Origin: Verrucomicrobiota bacterium
GTDB lineage: Bacteria > Verrucomicrobiota > Verrucomicrobiia > Limisphaerales > Pedosphaeraceae
Direction of reading: 5' to 3'
NCBI GenBank assembly: GCA_021325145.1
Contig: JAJPHR010000106.1
Coordinates: 103,537-167,536 of the forward strand
Length of the DNA stretch: 64,000 nucleotides
The notes under the pieces are model-generated. The model worked only from the letters and a program-made list of their open reading frames with translations. It was not told where the DNA came from and did no database searches. The position numbers were made by a program, and so were the translations under genes. This document shows, in pieces, positions 18,653 to 26,169 of this stretch. How positions within the stretch are numbered: the stretch's first letter is position 1; each line of letters starts with the position of its first letter.

Positions 18653-20344
18653 ATGGCTGAACGAAATTCTCGCGTGATGCTAGTCGCAGCAGATCCGTTC
18701 TCCACAAGCAAGGACCTTCTTGAGGAGGAAAGTGAAATCATTAAGACTTTCATGACATCAAGCGAGAGCGGGGCGGATATTACGACCGCTTACGTTTGTA
18801 AAGCGAGTGAACTGGTTGAAAGACTTCGCTCCAACCGTCCCGAAATTCTCCAATTTACAGGACACGGGAGTCCGTCTGGAAATATTCTTCTTGAAAACTC
18901 TCGCGGACGAATTCAACGGAAGCTGGGGAAATCTGTCGCTAAAATACTGAGGGACGCAGAGGTTGTGCCCGATTGCCTTATTCTTAATAACTGTTCCGTC
19001 GGTAGAAGTGCGGGACAATTGCTGCCGTTTTGTAAACATCTTATCACGTTTAAACCAAAAGGCGTTTTCGACTTCTCGCTTGGTTTCTCTCGCAGCTTTT
19101 ATCGTGCTTTCGCGCGAGAGCGGGATTTCGAATACGCGGCTCAAAAAACATTGGCCGAAATCAAAAGTGAAAGTAATGAAGACCTAGTCGATTTGACGTA
19201 TCGGCAGGGCGGTATTGACTTCGCAAATGAACGCGCGTTCGAAATGATAGAATCAAGTAATCGAATCAGTGCGTCAGAGCGTGCTCATCTTCCGGCAGAT
19301 GGGCTCTCCAAAGTGCCACAACTCGAGCACGCCACTGGGCTCTTGGCTGTTGATTCGCCTCGAAAATACGAAGTGTGGTTTGGCACGAACCGGCAACCGC
19401 TCGATCCCGTTCATCCCGAACGAGGGTTCGGCCCCGAGCGCGACGAGCGGATTTATTATGGCCGATGCGAAGTCGTGGTTCCAAAATTCCACAAGATTGG
19501 CGAAATCGGGAATCCGTGGTGGAAGAAGTGGCCCGTATGGAAAGATGATCGACTTCGCATCGCTAACCGTTACCCAATCAGCGAAGATCTTTTTTGGGTC
19601 GCTCTCTCCCAATCACTCGGTGCGCAGCCTTGCGAAGAACGGACGATTCTTTGTTTCGTCCACGGTTACAATGTGACATTCGACCAAGCCGCAATACGGG
19701 CAGCCCAAATCGGAGCGGACTTGGCAGTCCCCGGTGCCACAGTTTTCTTTAGTTGGCCATCAAAAGGACGTGTGAGGGATTACGCCGCCGACGTTGCATC
19801 GGTTGAAGCGAGTGAAGGCTTTCTTCGCGATTTTCTGAAATCGCTAGCCACGAAGGCCGGAGCGGAGCGGATACACCTGATTGCACACAGCATGGGTAAC
19901 CGTGGATTGCTCCGGGCCTTCAACTCACTCCTTGCCGGGGTGTCAAAAGATCTCAAGCTTTTGTTCAGCCAAATTTTCCTCGCGGCTCCCGATATCGACT
20001 GCGCCCTGTTTAAGCAACTTGCTGCCGCCTACGCTCGGTTGTCGACACGCACGACGATGTATATCTCCAACAGAGATCGGGCTCTTTGGGGTTCCAGTTT
20101 CCTTCATGATTATCCAAGAGCTGGCTACAAGCCGCCAGTTACGATCGTTGAAGGCATAGACACCATCGAAGTTTCAAATATCGACCTCAGCTTTCTGGGA
20201 CACAGCTATGTCGGAGCTGCTCGCGATGTTCTTCATGACATGCACACCCTGATGAATATGAATACTCCCCCGCAAGGACGAATGGGGTTAGAAGAGTTGA
20301 CAGATGGGTCTAGTAGTATGAAGTACTGGCGAATTCGTACATAA
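18653..20344 (+). CDS. CHAT (caspase-like) protease fused to DUF900-type alpha/beta-hydrolase
   Basis: This 563-aa fusion has two catalytic modules. Residues 1-205 are a CHAT-like peptidase: ILQFTGHGS carries His71 and LILNNCSVG carries Cys114, the His-Cys dyad. From about residue 240 (YEVWFGTNRQPLDP) it reads as the DUF900 alpha/beta-hydrolase family: HGYNVTFDQAA, FFSWPSKG, and nucleophile elbow IAHSMGN with Ser413. A later GHSYV may supply the catalytic His. No signal peptide or membrane helix is seen. The ATG at 18653 follows AAAGGAAAC; upstream in-frame codons overlap the ATPase gene. CHAT domains act as proteases in several bacterial conflict systems. Pairing one with a hydrolase and a GHKL ATPase suggests an ATPase-gated effector. 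Substrates are unknown. Confidence 0.75.
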   Translation: MAERNSRVMLVAADPFSTSKDLLEEESEIIKTFMTSSESGADITTAYVCKASELVERLRSNRPEILQFTGHGSPSGNILLENSRGRIQRKLGKSVAKILRDAEVVPDCLILNNCSVGRSAGQLLPFCKHLITFKPKGVFDFSLGFSRSFYRAFARERDFEYAAQKTLAEIKSESNEDLVDLTYRQGGIDFANERAFEMIESSNRISASERAHLPADGLSKVPQLEHATGLLAVDSPRKYEVWFGTNRQPLDPVHPERGFGPERDERIYYGRCEVVVPKFHKIGEIGNPWWKKWPVWKDDRLRIANRYPISEDLFWVALSQSLGAQPCEERTILCFVHGYNVTFDQAAIRAAQIGADLAVPGATVFFSWPSKGRVRDYAADVASVEASEGFLRDFLKSLATKAGAERIHLIAHSMGNRGLLRAFNSLLAGVSKDLKLLFSQIFLAAPDIDCALFKQLAAAYARLSTRTTMYISNRDRALWGSSFLHDYPRAGYKPPVTIVEGIDTIEVSNIDLSFLGHSYVGAARDVLHDMHTLMNMNTPPQGRMGLEELTDGSSSMKYWRIRT

Positions 20345-20450
20345 ATGTCGTAGCATGTCCAACCAGTAAGAAAATCCGCGGCCGATGCCCCTTTACCGCA
20401 AGCGCTTGTCTTTCTCCCATTCCCTGCCTACTTTACTTCCAGAAGCAGTT

Positions 20451-20705
20451 ATGAGTTTTCAAGTCACAGTCGAGGTTCCAGAGGACGCCATCCACCTGCT
20501 TGGTGAGGAGGCAGGACAGTTCGGTCGCGAAATACTGGTGGCTGCGGTGTTGCGTTGGTTCGAGAAAGGGCGTTTGTCCCAGGGACAGGCGGCTGCCATG
20601 CTGAGCATGAAACGCGGGGAATTCTTCGATCTTCTCTATCAGCATCACGTTTCCCCGGTACAGATGAGCGTGGAGGATTTGGAAGGGGATTTCCGGCGTG
20701 GCTGA
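20451..20705 (+). CDS. UPF0175 family small protein (antitoxin-like)
   Basis: This 84-aa protein has the UPF0175 pattern: an N-terminal beta segment, then REILVAAVLRWFEKGRLSQGQAAAML, MKRGEFFDLLYQHHV and a C-terminal VEDLEGDF. The middle is a short helix-turn-helix-like region. Members of this family usually sit beside a PIN-type toxin and act as its antitoxin. Here the only overlapping downstream frame, from GTG at 20698, runs 21 codons and is not a PIN domain. It is therefore an orphan or the toxin has been lost. It follows the CHAT gene by 106 bp, with no strong ribosome site. Confidence 0.65.
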   Translation: MSFQVTVEVPEDAIHLLGEEAGQFGREILVAAVLRWFEKGRLSQGQAAAMLSMKRGEFFDLLYQHHVSPVQMSVEDLEGDFRRG

Positions 20706-20778
20706 CCAGAGAATCCCAACGAGATTCAGTCACAAAGGGTTGCCAGGTACGAGCGCCTTTTGAGCTTCTTGCGTTGAA

Positions 20779-20809
20779 GCGGAGGACTGCCCGCTCTGCT
20801 GAGACAGGT
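20779..20809. repeat. Partial copy of the 6296 hairpin repeat
   Basis: GCGGAGGACTGCCCGC followed by TCTGCTGAGACAGG matches one arm and part of the loop of the repeat at 6296-6381 read on the other strand (GGACTGCCCGC...CCGAGGCAGG). Only about half the element is present. Confidence 0.5.
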
Positions 20810-20812
20810 TAA

Positions 20813-20852
20813 GGCGAATTAAGCCAAATTAAAGTAAATTAAACCAAATTAA
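20813..20852. repeat. Four 10-bp tandem units NNNNAATTAA
   Basis: GGCGAATTAA, GCCAAATTAA, AGTAAATTAA and ACCAAATTAA follow one another without spacers. The AATTAA tract recurs every 10 bp, close to one helical turn, which would give intrinsically curved DNA or a stack of sites on one face. It sits in the 293-bp gene-free stretch 20706-20998, which otherwise holds a repeat fragment, a palindrome and a duplicated CCGAGCTTTT word. Confidence 0.65.
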
Positions 20853-20893
20853 GCCTGCTTTTTGGCGGAACCGTCCAAGGGCCGGGATTTTCA

Positions 20894-20910
20894 TGCGTGA
20901 AATTCACGCA
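20894..20910. promoter_or_regulatory. 17-bp palindrome, possible operator
   Basis: TGCGTGAA-A-TTCACGCA is a perfect 8-bp inverted repeat around one base. It lies about 90 bp beyond the 3' end of the dehydrogenase gene and 190 bp after the antitoxin-like gene, so its target is unclear. It is followed by two copies of CCGAGCTTTT (20936 and 20957 region). Confidence 0.3.
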
Positions 20911-20998
20911 TTCAAAACGACAGCCCTGCGGAATTCCGAGCTTTTGCCGATTAATCCCGAGCTTTTCATGCAGGAAATTTTGCGAAGTTTGGCCAGCA

Positions 20999-21889
20999 TC
21001 ACCGGCCATCCTTCAGGCCGGCGTTTTGGTAGGAGATGCGGGCGATGGCGGCCCAGTCGGCTTCGCCGAGGCCCTGGGCGAGGGCGGTCACAAAGCGGTC
21101 GTGGACGAGGCTGGCGAGGGGCATGGGGACTTCGGCTTGTTCGGCGGCGGAGAGGAGCAAACGGTTGTCCTTGAGACCGAGCGGCAACTTGAAACCGGCG
21201 GGTTCGAATTTGTCGGCGGCGATCATGCTGCCGTAGTTGCGATACACGGGCGCGGAAAAGAGCGAGCCGGTGAGGAATTCCAGGAATGCGTTTGGGTCGA
21301 GGCCGTGTTTGCGAATGAGCGCCAGAGCTTCCGCCAGCCCTTCAATGGTGGCGGTGATCAGAAAGTTGCCCGCGAGTTTGATCACGTTGGCCGCCGGAGG
21401 ATCGCCGCCCGCCACAAATGTCTTCTGCCCGACAGCGTCGAAGATGGGCTGGCAATGTCGGAGTTGTTCCGGCGCGCCTGCGGCAATTACGAACAACTTG
21501 GCCGCAGCGGCGGCATCGGGCCGGCCAAAGACCGTGGCGGACACATAGTGCTGCCGCCCTTCGCGATGCGCCTGGGCCAGCCGGCGCGACAGGGCCACGC
21601 TGATCGTGCTCATGGAAACATGCACAGCGCCGGCGCGGAGAGCCGAGATGGCTTCGCCGGGCGAAAACAGCACTGCCTCGACGGCGGCATCGTCGGCGAG
21701 CATGGTGATCAGCGCTTCGGCGTTGGCCGCGGCTTCCGCCGGGGTCGCGGCGATCTTCGCGCCTTCGGATTGCAGCGCCTCGGCCCGGCTTCGCGTGCGG
21801 TTGTAAACGGTGAGGGTGTGGCCCGCTTTGATCAGATTGCGGGCCATGGCCGAGCCCATGTTGCCCAAACCAATAAATCCAATGTTCAT
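20999..21889 (-). CDS. NAD(P)-dependent beta-hydroxyacid dehydrogenase (3-hydroxyisobutyrate dehydrogenase family)
   Basis: This 296-aa cytoplasmic oxidoreductase reduces or oxidises small beta-hydroxyacids or semialdehydes. It starts MNIGFIGLGNMGSAMARNL, the Rossmann GxGxxG motif. VYNRTRSRAE follows, consistent with NADP preference (Arg after Asn). The substrate-binding segment is STISVALSRRLA. The catalytic lysine lies in VIKLAGNFLI (KxxxN). The all-helical C-terminal dimer domain contains LGLKDNRLLL. The ribosome site GGGAGGCAAT precedes the ATG. It resembles GLYR-type glyoxylate/succinic semialdehyde reductases as much as true 3-hydroxyisobutyrate dehydrogenase, and no pathway neighbour decides this. 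Confidence 0.85.
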   Translation of the reverse strand: MNIGFIGLGNMGSAMARNLIKAGHTLTVYNRTRSRAEALQSEGAKIAATPAEAAANAEALITMLADDAAVEAVLFSPGEAISALRAGAVHVSMSTISVALSRRLAQAHREGRQHYVSATVFGRPDAAAAAKLFVIAAGAPEQLRHCQPIFDAVGQKTFVAGGDPPAANVIKLAGNFLITATIEGLAEALALIRKHGLDPNAFLEFLTGSLFSAPVYRNYGSMIAADKFEPAGFKLPLGLKDNRLLLSAAEQAEVPMPLASLVHDRFVTALAQGLGEADWAAIARISYQNAGLKDGR

Positions 21890-22013
21890 ATTGCCTCCCT
21901 TGTCGGCTAATTCCTGCCTCGCATAACACGCTCCTCCGGATTGTGCCCCGTGTCAACCGGCTGAAAAGTTTTGCTTCGCGGCGGATTCGATGCGAGCGTG
22001 GTGAATAGGAATT

Positions 22014-22280
22014 ATGGACAAAACGAATATCGACAATTTGCCTCGTGAGGCTCGCATCATGGCGACAGTCCACGTCGGCATCGCGGGCATGACTTGCGAT
22101 CAATGCGTGCGGCGGGTGGAAGGCGCGCTCAGAAGTCTCGCGGGAGTAAAGGAAGTGACGGTGGACCGCGGGCAGGCGGTGGCCACAGTCGTCTACGATG
22201 ACACGGTCACCGACGTTCCCGCGATGCATGATGCGCTGCTGAGGAGTGGCTATCGGCCAGTCGCCGTCCCGGTGCGTTAA
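22014..22280 (+). CDS. Heavy-metal-associated (HMA) domain protein, CopZ-like
   Basis: This is an 88-aa protein with one HMA domain. GIAGMTCDQCVRRV holds the CxxC metal site, and beta/alpha segments run to SGYRPVAV. Such proteins carry Cu(I) or another soft metal to a P-type ATPase or regulator; neither is in the window. ATG 22014 has TAGGAATT before it and is chosen. An in-frame ATG at 22059 would give a bare 73-aa domain. Confidence 0.85.
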   Translation: MDKTNIDNLPREARIMATVHVGIAGMTCDQCVRRVEGALRSLAGVKEVTVDRGQAVATVVYDDTVTDVPAMHDALLRSGYRPVAVPVR

Positions 22281-22297
22281 GCGCGAGCCGGCGGGCG

Positions 22298-22762
22298 TTA
22301 TTCCCCGCGACTGACGATTTTATTGAACCGGCTGGGTTGCCCATTGCGCAACCGGGTGTCCTGATAGAGAAAGGCAAGCCCGCGCTCGTCAAAAATCTCG
22401 AACCAACGGTCCCAGGAAATCTCCGTCAGCGTTTGCTCGCCACTGAAACCGGGAAAATCGATGCGCAAAATGCCGGAAGGCTCGTCGTCCTTGGTCGTGC
22501 GTTCCACCACGGCTGGGTGGCCGCCGCGCGATTCGACCCATTGACGGATTGTATCATGGTCGGTGGTCGTCCTGGCGGAGCGGCTGGTTCGGCCCGACGG
22601 CTTCGCTGTGGAAGCCCGGCCAGCGCTTGATTTGGAACGGCCCTTGGCGCGCGAAGCTTTCCCGCCGGTTTTTTTGCGAGTTGTGGTGGAAAGCTTGACC
22701 GAGGAACTCCTTCTTGCGCCGCCCCGGCGTGAGGCGCTTTTTGTCGATGATCGTGTCTTCAT
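22298..22762 (-). CDS. Conserved protein with histone H1-like basic tail
   Basis: This 154-aa protein has two parts. Residues 1-65 are rich in Lys, Arg, Ser, Thr and Ala (RRGGARRSSS, TTRKKTGGKA), like a histone H1/PARCEL-type tail that could bind DNA or RNA. Residues 68-154 form a compact domain: DHDTIRQWVESRGGHPAVV, ILRIDFPGF, EISWDRWFEIFDE, LAFLYQD, RFNKIVSR. I recall this domain as a widespread unknown, often mislabelled as a glucan-branching enzyme. The start at 22762 is uncertain because no strong ribosome site is visible, and the frame stays open to 22828. It is convergent with the HMA gene. Confidence 0.6.
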   Translation of the reverse strand: MKTRSSTKSASRRGGARRSSSVKLSTTTRKKTGGKASRAKGRSKSSAGRASTAKPSGRTSRSARTTTDHDTIRQWVESRGGHPAVVERTTKDDEPSGILRIDFPGFSGEQTLTEISWDRWFEIFDERGLAFLYQDTRLRNGQPSRFNKIVSRGE

Positions 22763-22928
22763 AAGTGGTGTTCGCGTGTGAAAACCGCGAAGGTTTCCCA
22801 AAATCGCCGACGTCATTTTGCACGACAATAAGGTGTTGGCCTACCGACGTGCGTTGAAGGCGCGGAATTCCGGGCTCCGGACGAGATCATGGAGTTTGCC
22901 CTGAGCGGATGGAACTGAATTGTACCGT

Positions 22929-24020
22929 TCAACAAATCCGTGGCAATTGTTCGCCCGAAAACATATCCACCACGCGATTGCCACCTACACGCGTCTTCAT
23001 CGTGACACAGCCGGGATGCTCGGCGACAACTTCGCCAATGATGGCGGCTTTCTGGCCAAGCGGGTGTTTGCGCATGACCGACAGCACAAGTTCGGAATCC
23101 TCCGGCCGCACAAAGGCGACGAACTTGCCTTCGTTGGCGACGTAGAGCGGGTCGAGGCCGAGGATTTCACAAGCGCCTTTGACGGCTTCGTCAATCGGAA
23201 TGTGAGCTTCCTGGAGGCGGATGCCCACGCCCGCTTGCCCGGCGATTTCATTGAGAGCGCTGGTGATACCGCCGCGAGTGGCATCGCGGAGGACGTGAAT
23301 GTCCGGAGCCGTCGCCAGCATGGATTGCACGAGAGCGTTGAGTGGCGCGGTGTCGCTTTTGATTTCGCTTTCAAATTCAAGGCCCTCGCGCACCGACATG
23401 ATCGCAATGCCGTGCGCGGCAATCGGACCATTGATGATGATTTTGTCACCGGGCTGCGCGCGGCCGGGATGAATGTTTACGCCGGCATCGATCAGCCCGA
23501 GGCCGGAGGTGTTGATGAAAATTTTGTTGCCCTTGCCGCGGTCCACGACCTTCGTATCACCCGTCACCAGGCTGACGCCGGCAACCTGCGCTGCTTGTCG
23601 CATGGATTGAACGACGCGCCAGAGATCGGCCAGCGGCAGGCCCTCCTCAAGGATGAACGCGGACGAAAGATAAAGCGGGCGCGCGCCGCACATCGCGAGG
23701 TCGTTGACGGTGCCGTTGATGGCCAGTTCGCCGATGTCGCCACCGGGAAAGAAAATTGGATTGACCACAAACGAGTCGGTGCTGAAAGCGAACCTGGCGC
23801 CATTCAGCGAAAACATCGCGCCATCGTGCAGGGGATTGAGCAGATCGTTTTCGAACTGCGGCAAGACCATTTTTTGAATCAACTGCTGGGTAAGTTTCCC
23901 GCCACTGCCGTGGGCCAGGACGATTTCCTTGTGCGCGGAAATGGGGAGCGGACATGAACCGAACAACCCTCCCGCGCTGCCGTTACTTTCAGGTTCGTTG
24001 CTCATGGGCGCGGCACACAT
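22929..24020 (-). CDS. hypE: Hydrogenase maturation protein HypE
   Basis: HypE dehydrates a carbamoylated C-terminal Cys to a thiocyanate, the source of the active-site CN ligands. The 363-aa protein has AHGSGGKL near the N-terminus, STDSFVVNP, INGTVNDLAMCGA (ATP-binding), VTGDTKVV and LRDATRGGI. It ends in PRIC, the essential C-terminal cysteine. It is the last gene of the hydrogenase operon, 99 bp after the SIS gene, the largest gap in the run. An alternative start is the ATG at 24005. No terminator is obvious after it. Confidence 0.96.
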   Translation of the reverse strand: MCAAPMSNEPESNGSAGGLFGSCPLPISAHKEIVLAHGSGGKLTQQLIQKMVLPQFENDLLNPLHDGAMFSLNGARFAFSTDSFVVNPIFFPGGDIGELAINGTVNDLAMCGARPLYLSSAFILEEGLPLADLWRVVQSMRQAAQVAGVSLVTGDTKVVDRGKGNKIFINTSGLGLIDAGVNIHPGRAQPGDKIIINGPIAAHGIAIMSVREGLEFESEIKSDTAPLNALVQSMLATAPDIHVLRDATRGGITSALNEIAGQAGVGIRLQEAHIPIDEAVKGACEILGLDPLYVANEGKFVAFVRPEDSELVLSVMRKHPLGQKAAIIGEVVAEHPGCVTMKTRVGGNRVVDMFSGEQLPRIC

Positions 24021-24119
24021 TCCATTCTTTTCTCACGCAGCAGCCGGCGTAAGAAGAATCCAATTACAACCGGAAGCAGAGTGAGCCTCCTTGCGCGGGC
24101 TGCTGCGAGATTGACGCGT

Positions 24120-24734
24120 TCAAATGACATCTTCCGCTCCCAACACGATATGGATCAGGTCCCAGGCCACATGAACGAGGGTCGCATGCACTTCCTGGAT
24201 TCGGTGAATGCTGTAGGAAGGAACGATAAAGCAGTAGTCAGCGATCTGTGGGAAGCGTCCGCCGTCCTTGCCCGCCCACGCGATGGTCAGCATTCCGATT
24301 TTGCGCGCTTCTTCGAGGGCGTAAATGAGATTGGGCGATTTGCCGCTGGTGCTGACGGCCAGCGCCATGTCACCCGGACGGCCATGCAAACGCAGTTGGT
24401 TGACGAAGACGCGCGAGTAATCCATGTCGTTGCCGATGGCGGTCATGGTGGCGACATCCGTCATCAGCGGAATGACGGGGAACGCGGGGCGCTTCTCAAT
24501 GATGGGGTGGGTGAACTCGACGCTGAAATGCAGCGCGTCGCACAAGCTGCCGCCATTGCCCATGACGAGAAGTTTATTGCCTTGCTGAAAGCGACGGGCC
24601 ATGTCCGTGGCCATGGCTTCAATCTGCCCGGCGTATTCATGGAAGAACTTCTGCTTCATCTCCACGCTTTCGGCACATTTGCGGAGGATGCGCTCGCGAT
24701 GGTTTTCAGTTGGTTTGGCCAGGGAGTTGGTCAT
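24120..24734 (-). CDS. SIS-domain protein, GmhA-like (phosphoheptose isomerase family), inside hyp operon
   Basis: This 204-aa protein has a single SIS fold: GNKLLVMGNGGSLCDALHF (phosphosugar loop), TAIGNDMDYSRVF, LAVSTSGKSPN and HRIQEVHATLVHVAWDLIH. These closely follow GmhA, which turns sedoheptulose-7-phosphate into heptose-7-phosphate for LPS. Its start overlaps the hypD stop by one base and no heptose gene is nearby. I recall a SIS/phosphoheptose-isomerase-like gene in group 1h hydrogenase clusters of other phyla, so an accessory role in hydrogenase biogenesis is plausible but undemonstrated. A GTG at 24735-24737 is an alternative start. Confidence 0.85.
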   Translation of the reverse strand: MTNSLAKPTENHRERILRKCAESVEMKQKFFHEYAGQIEAMATDMARRFQQGNKLLVMGNGGSLCDALHFSVEFTHPIIEKRPAFPVIPLMTDVATMTAIGNDMDYSRVFVNQLRLHGRPGDMALAVSTSGKSPNLIYALEEARKIGMLTIAWAGKDGGRFPQIADYCFIVPSYSIHRIQEVHATLVHVAWDLIHIVLGAEDVI

Positions 24735-25873
24735 CACGGCGCAGCCACCTCCGGGGCCGGTCTCGATTTGGGCTCGCCTTTGAGTTGCAAATGACGTCCA
24801 TAGGCATGGTAGGCGGCGCAGGCCCCTTCAGCGGAAACCATCGTGGCTCCGAGCGGATGGTCGGGCGTGCATTCCTTGCCGAACGCCGGGCAATCATGCG
24901 GTTTCTTCACGCCCTTGAGCACCAGACCGCTGATGCACACGGGCGATTCCTGCGTGTCGATTTCCTTGACTTCAAACAGGCGTTCCGCGTCGTGCTCGCG
25001 AAATTCGTAACGCAGTTTGTAGCCGCTCTTGGGAATTGAGCCGACGCCGCGCCATTTGCGGTCGCACACCTCGAAGACCTGATTGATGAGGTCCTGCGCC
25101 ACGCGGTTGCCTTCGCGGGCGACGATGCGCTGGTATTGGTTTTCAACCCGCGCCTGCCCAGCCTCAAGCTGACGGACAGTCATCAACACTCCTTCCAAAA
25201 GATCAAGCGGTTCAAAACCGGTAATGACGATGGGCACTTGATAGCGCGCGGCGATGGGTTCGTATTCCTGAAATCCCATCACCGTGCAAACGTGGCCGGG
25301 CCCGAGAAAGCCCTGCACGCGATTCAACGGCGATTGCAAAATCGATGCCATGGCGGGCGGCACTAGCACGTGCGACACCAGAATGGAAAAGTTGTGAATG
25401 CCCTGGCGTCGCGCCTGCCAGACAGACATGGCGTTCGCGGGCGCGGTGGTTTCGAAACCGATGGCGAAGAAGACGACTTTTTTGTCGGGATTGGCGCGCG
25501 CGATTTTGAGGCAATCAATCGGCGAATAGACCACCCGGATGTCCGCGCCGCGCGATTTGAGAATGAGCAGATCGCCAGCGGAGCCAGGCACGCGCAGCAT
25601 GTCACCGAACGAGCAAAAGATCACGTCCGGGCGGCTGGCGATGGCGTGAGCCTTATCGATCATTTCGAGCGAGGTAACGCAAACCGGGCAACCCGGCCCG
25701 TGGACGAGTTCGACTTCGGGTGGCAGCAGATTGTCCAGCCCGTACTTGACGATGGTATGGGTTTGCCCGCCGCACACTTCCATCAATACCCAGGGACGGG
25801 TAAGAATGCGGCGGATTTCATTCACCAGCTTTTGGGCCAGCGCTTCGCTGCGATACTCATCGAGATATTTCAT
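24734..25873 (-). CDS. hypD: Hydrogenase maturation protein HypD
   Basis: HypD, with HypC, assembles the Fe(CN)2CO group. The 379-aa protein has the conserved cysteine motifs: MEVCGGQTHT, HGPGCPVCVT, GPGHVC, and a C-terminal 4Fe-4S set in DCPAFGKECTP and SAEGACAAYHAYGR. FSFGDMLRVPG-like and FAIGFETTAP segments also match. The ATG at 25873 lies 16 bp inside the end of hypC, so translation is coupled. Its stop touches the SIS gene start. Confidence 0.96.
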   Translation of the reverse strand: MKYLDEYRSEALAQKLVNEIRRILTRPWVLMEVCGGQTHTIVKYGLDNLLPPEVELVHGPGCPVCVTSLEMIDKAHAIASRPDVIFCSFGDMLRVPGSAGDLLILKSRGADIRVVYSPIDCLKIARANPDKKVVFFAIGFETTAPANAMSVWQARRQGIHNFSILVSHVLVPPAMASILQSPLNRVQGFLGPGHVCTVMGFQEYEPIAARYQVPIVITGFEPLDLLEGVLMTVRQLEAGQARVENQYQRIVAREGNRVAQDLINQVFEVCDRKWRGVGSIPKSGYKLRYEFREHDAERLFEVKEIDTQESPVCISGLVLKGVKKPHDCPAFGKECTPDHPLGATMVSAEGACAAYHAYGRHLQLKGEPKSRPAPEVAAP

Positions 25874-26168
25874 TGCGGGCTTCGGTTGGTTCGGGCGCGT
25901 CGGGCGGTGGCAGGCTGACCTCAGGGACGTCCAATTCACCCAGTTGCTTCAGTTCCTCAAGAGCCTTGTAAGTCCGCATCGCCTCTTCTTCATCGATTTT
26001 GCCCAGGGCAAAGCCGACATGCACCAGAACATAATCTCCCATTTGAACGTCGGGCGTGTATTCGAGGCACACTTGTTTGACGATGCCACCGAAATTTGCC
26101 CTGGCCATTTTTACGCCGTGCGGATCTTCGTCGATTGCGATCACCTTTCCGGGAATGGCCAGACACAT
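25857..26168 (-). CDS. hypC: Hydrogenase maturation chaperone HypC
   Basis: HypC (HupF family) shuttles the Fe(CN)2CO unit between HypD and the large subunit through its N-terminal cysteine. This 103-aa version starts MCLAIPGKV with the essential Cys2, then has DYVLVHVGFALGKIDEEEA. A Pro/Glu-rich tail of about 20 residues is longer than in the ~80-aa E. coli protein. The start is 2 bp after the hypF stop, with AAGGAG placed inside the end of hypF. Confidence 0.96.
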   Translation of the reverse strand: MCLAIPGKVIAIDEDPHGVKMARANFGGIVKQVCLEYTPDVQMGDYVLVHVGFALGKIDEEEAMRTYKALEELKQLGELDVPEVSLPPPDAPEPTEARNEISR

Positions 26169-26169
26169 A

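Noticed and set aside
20706..20765. PIN toxin partner of the UPF0175 protein
   Set aside because: The overlapping GTG frame ends after 21 codons and lacks the acidic PIN motif.
20813..20852. Possible CRISPR array
   Set aside because: Units are 10 bp, contiguous and only four; no spacer-sized inserts or cas genes.
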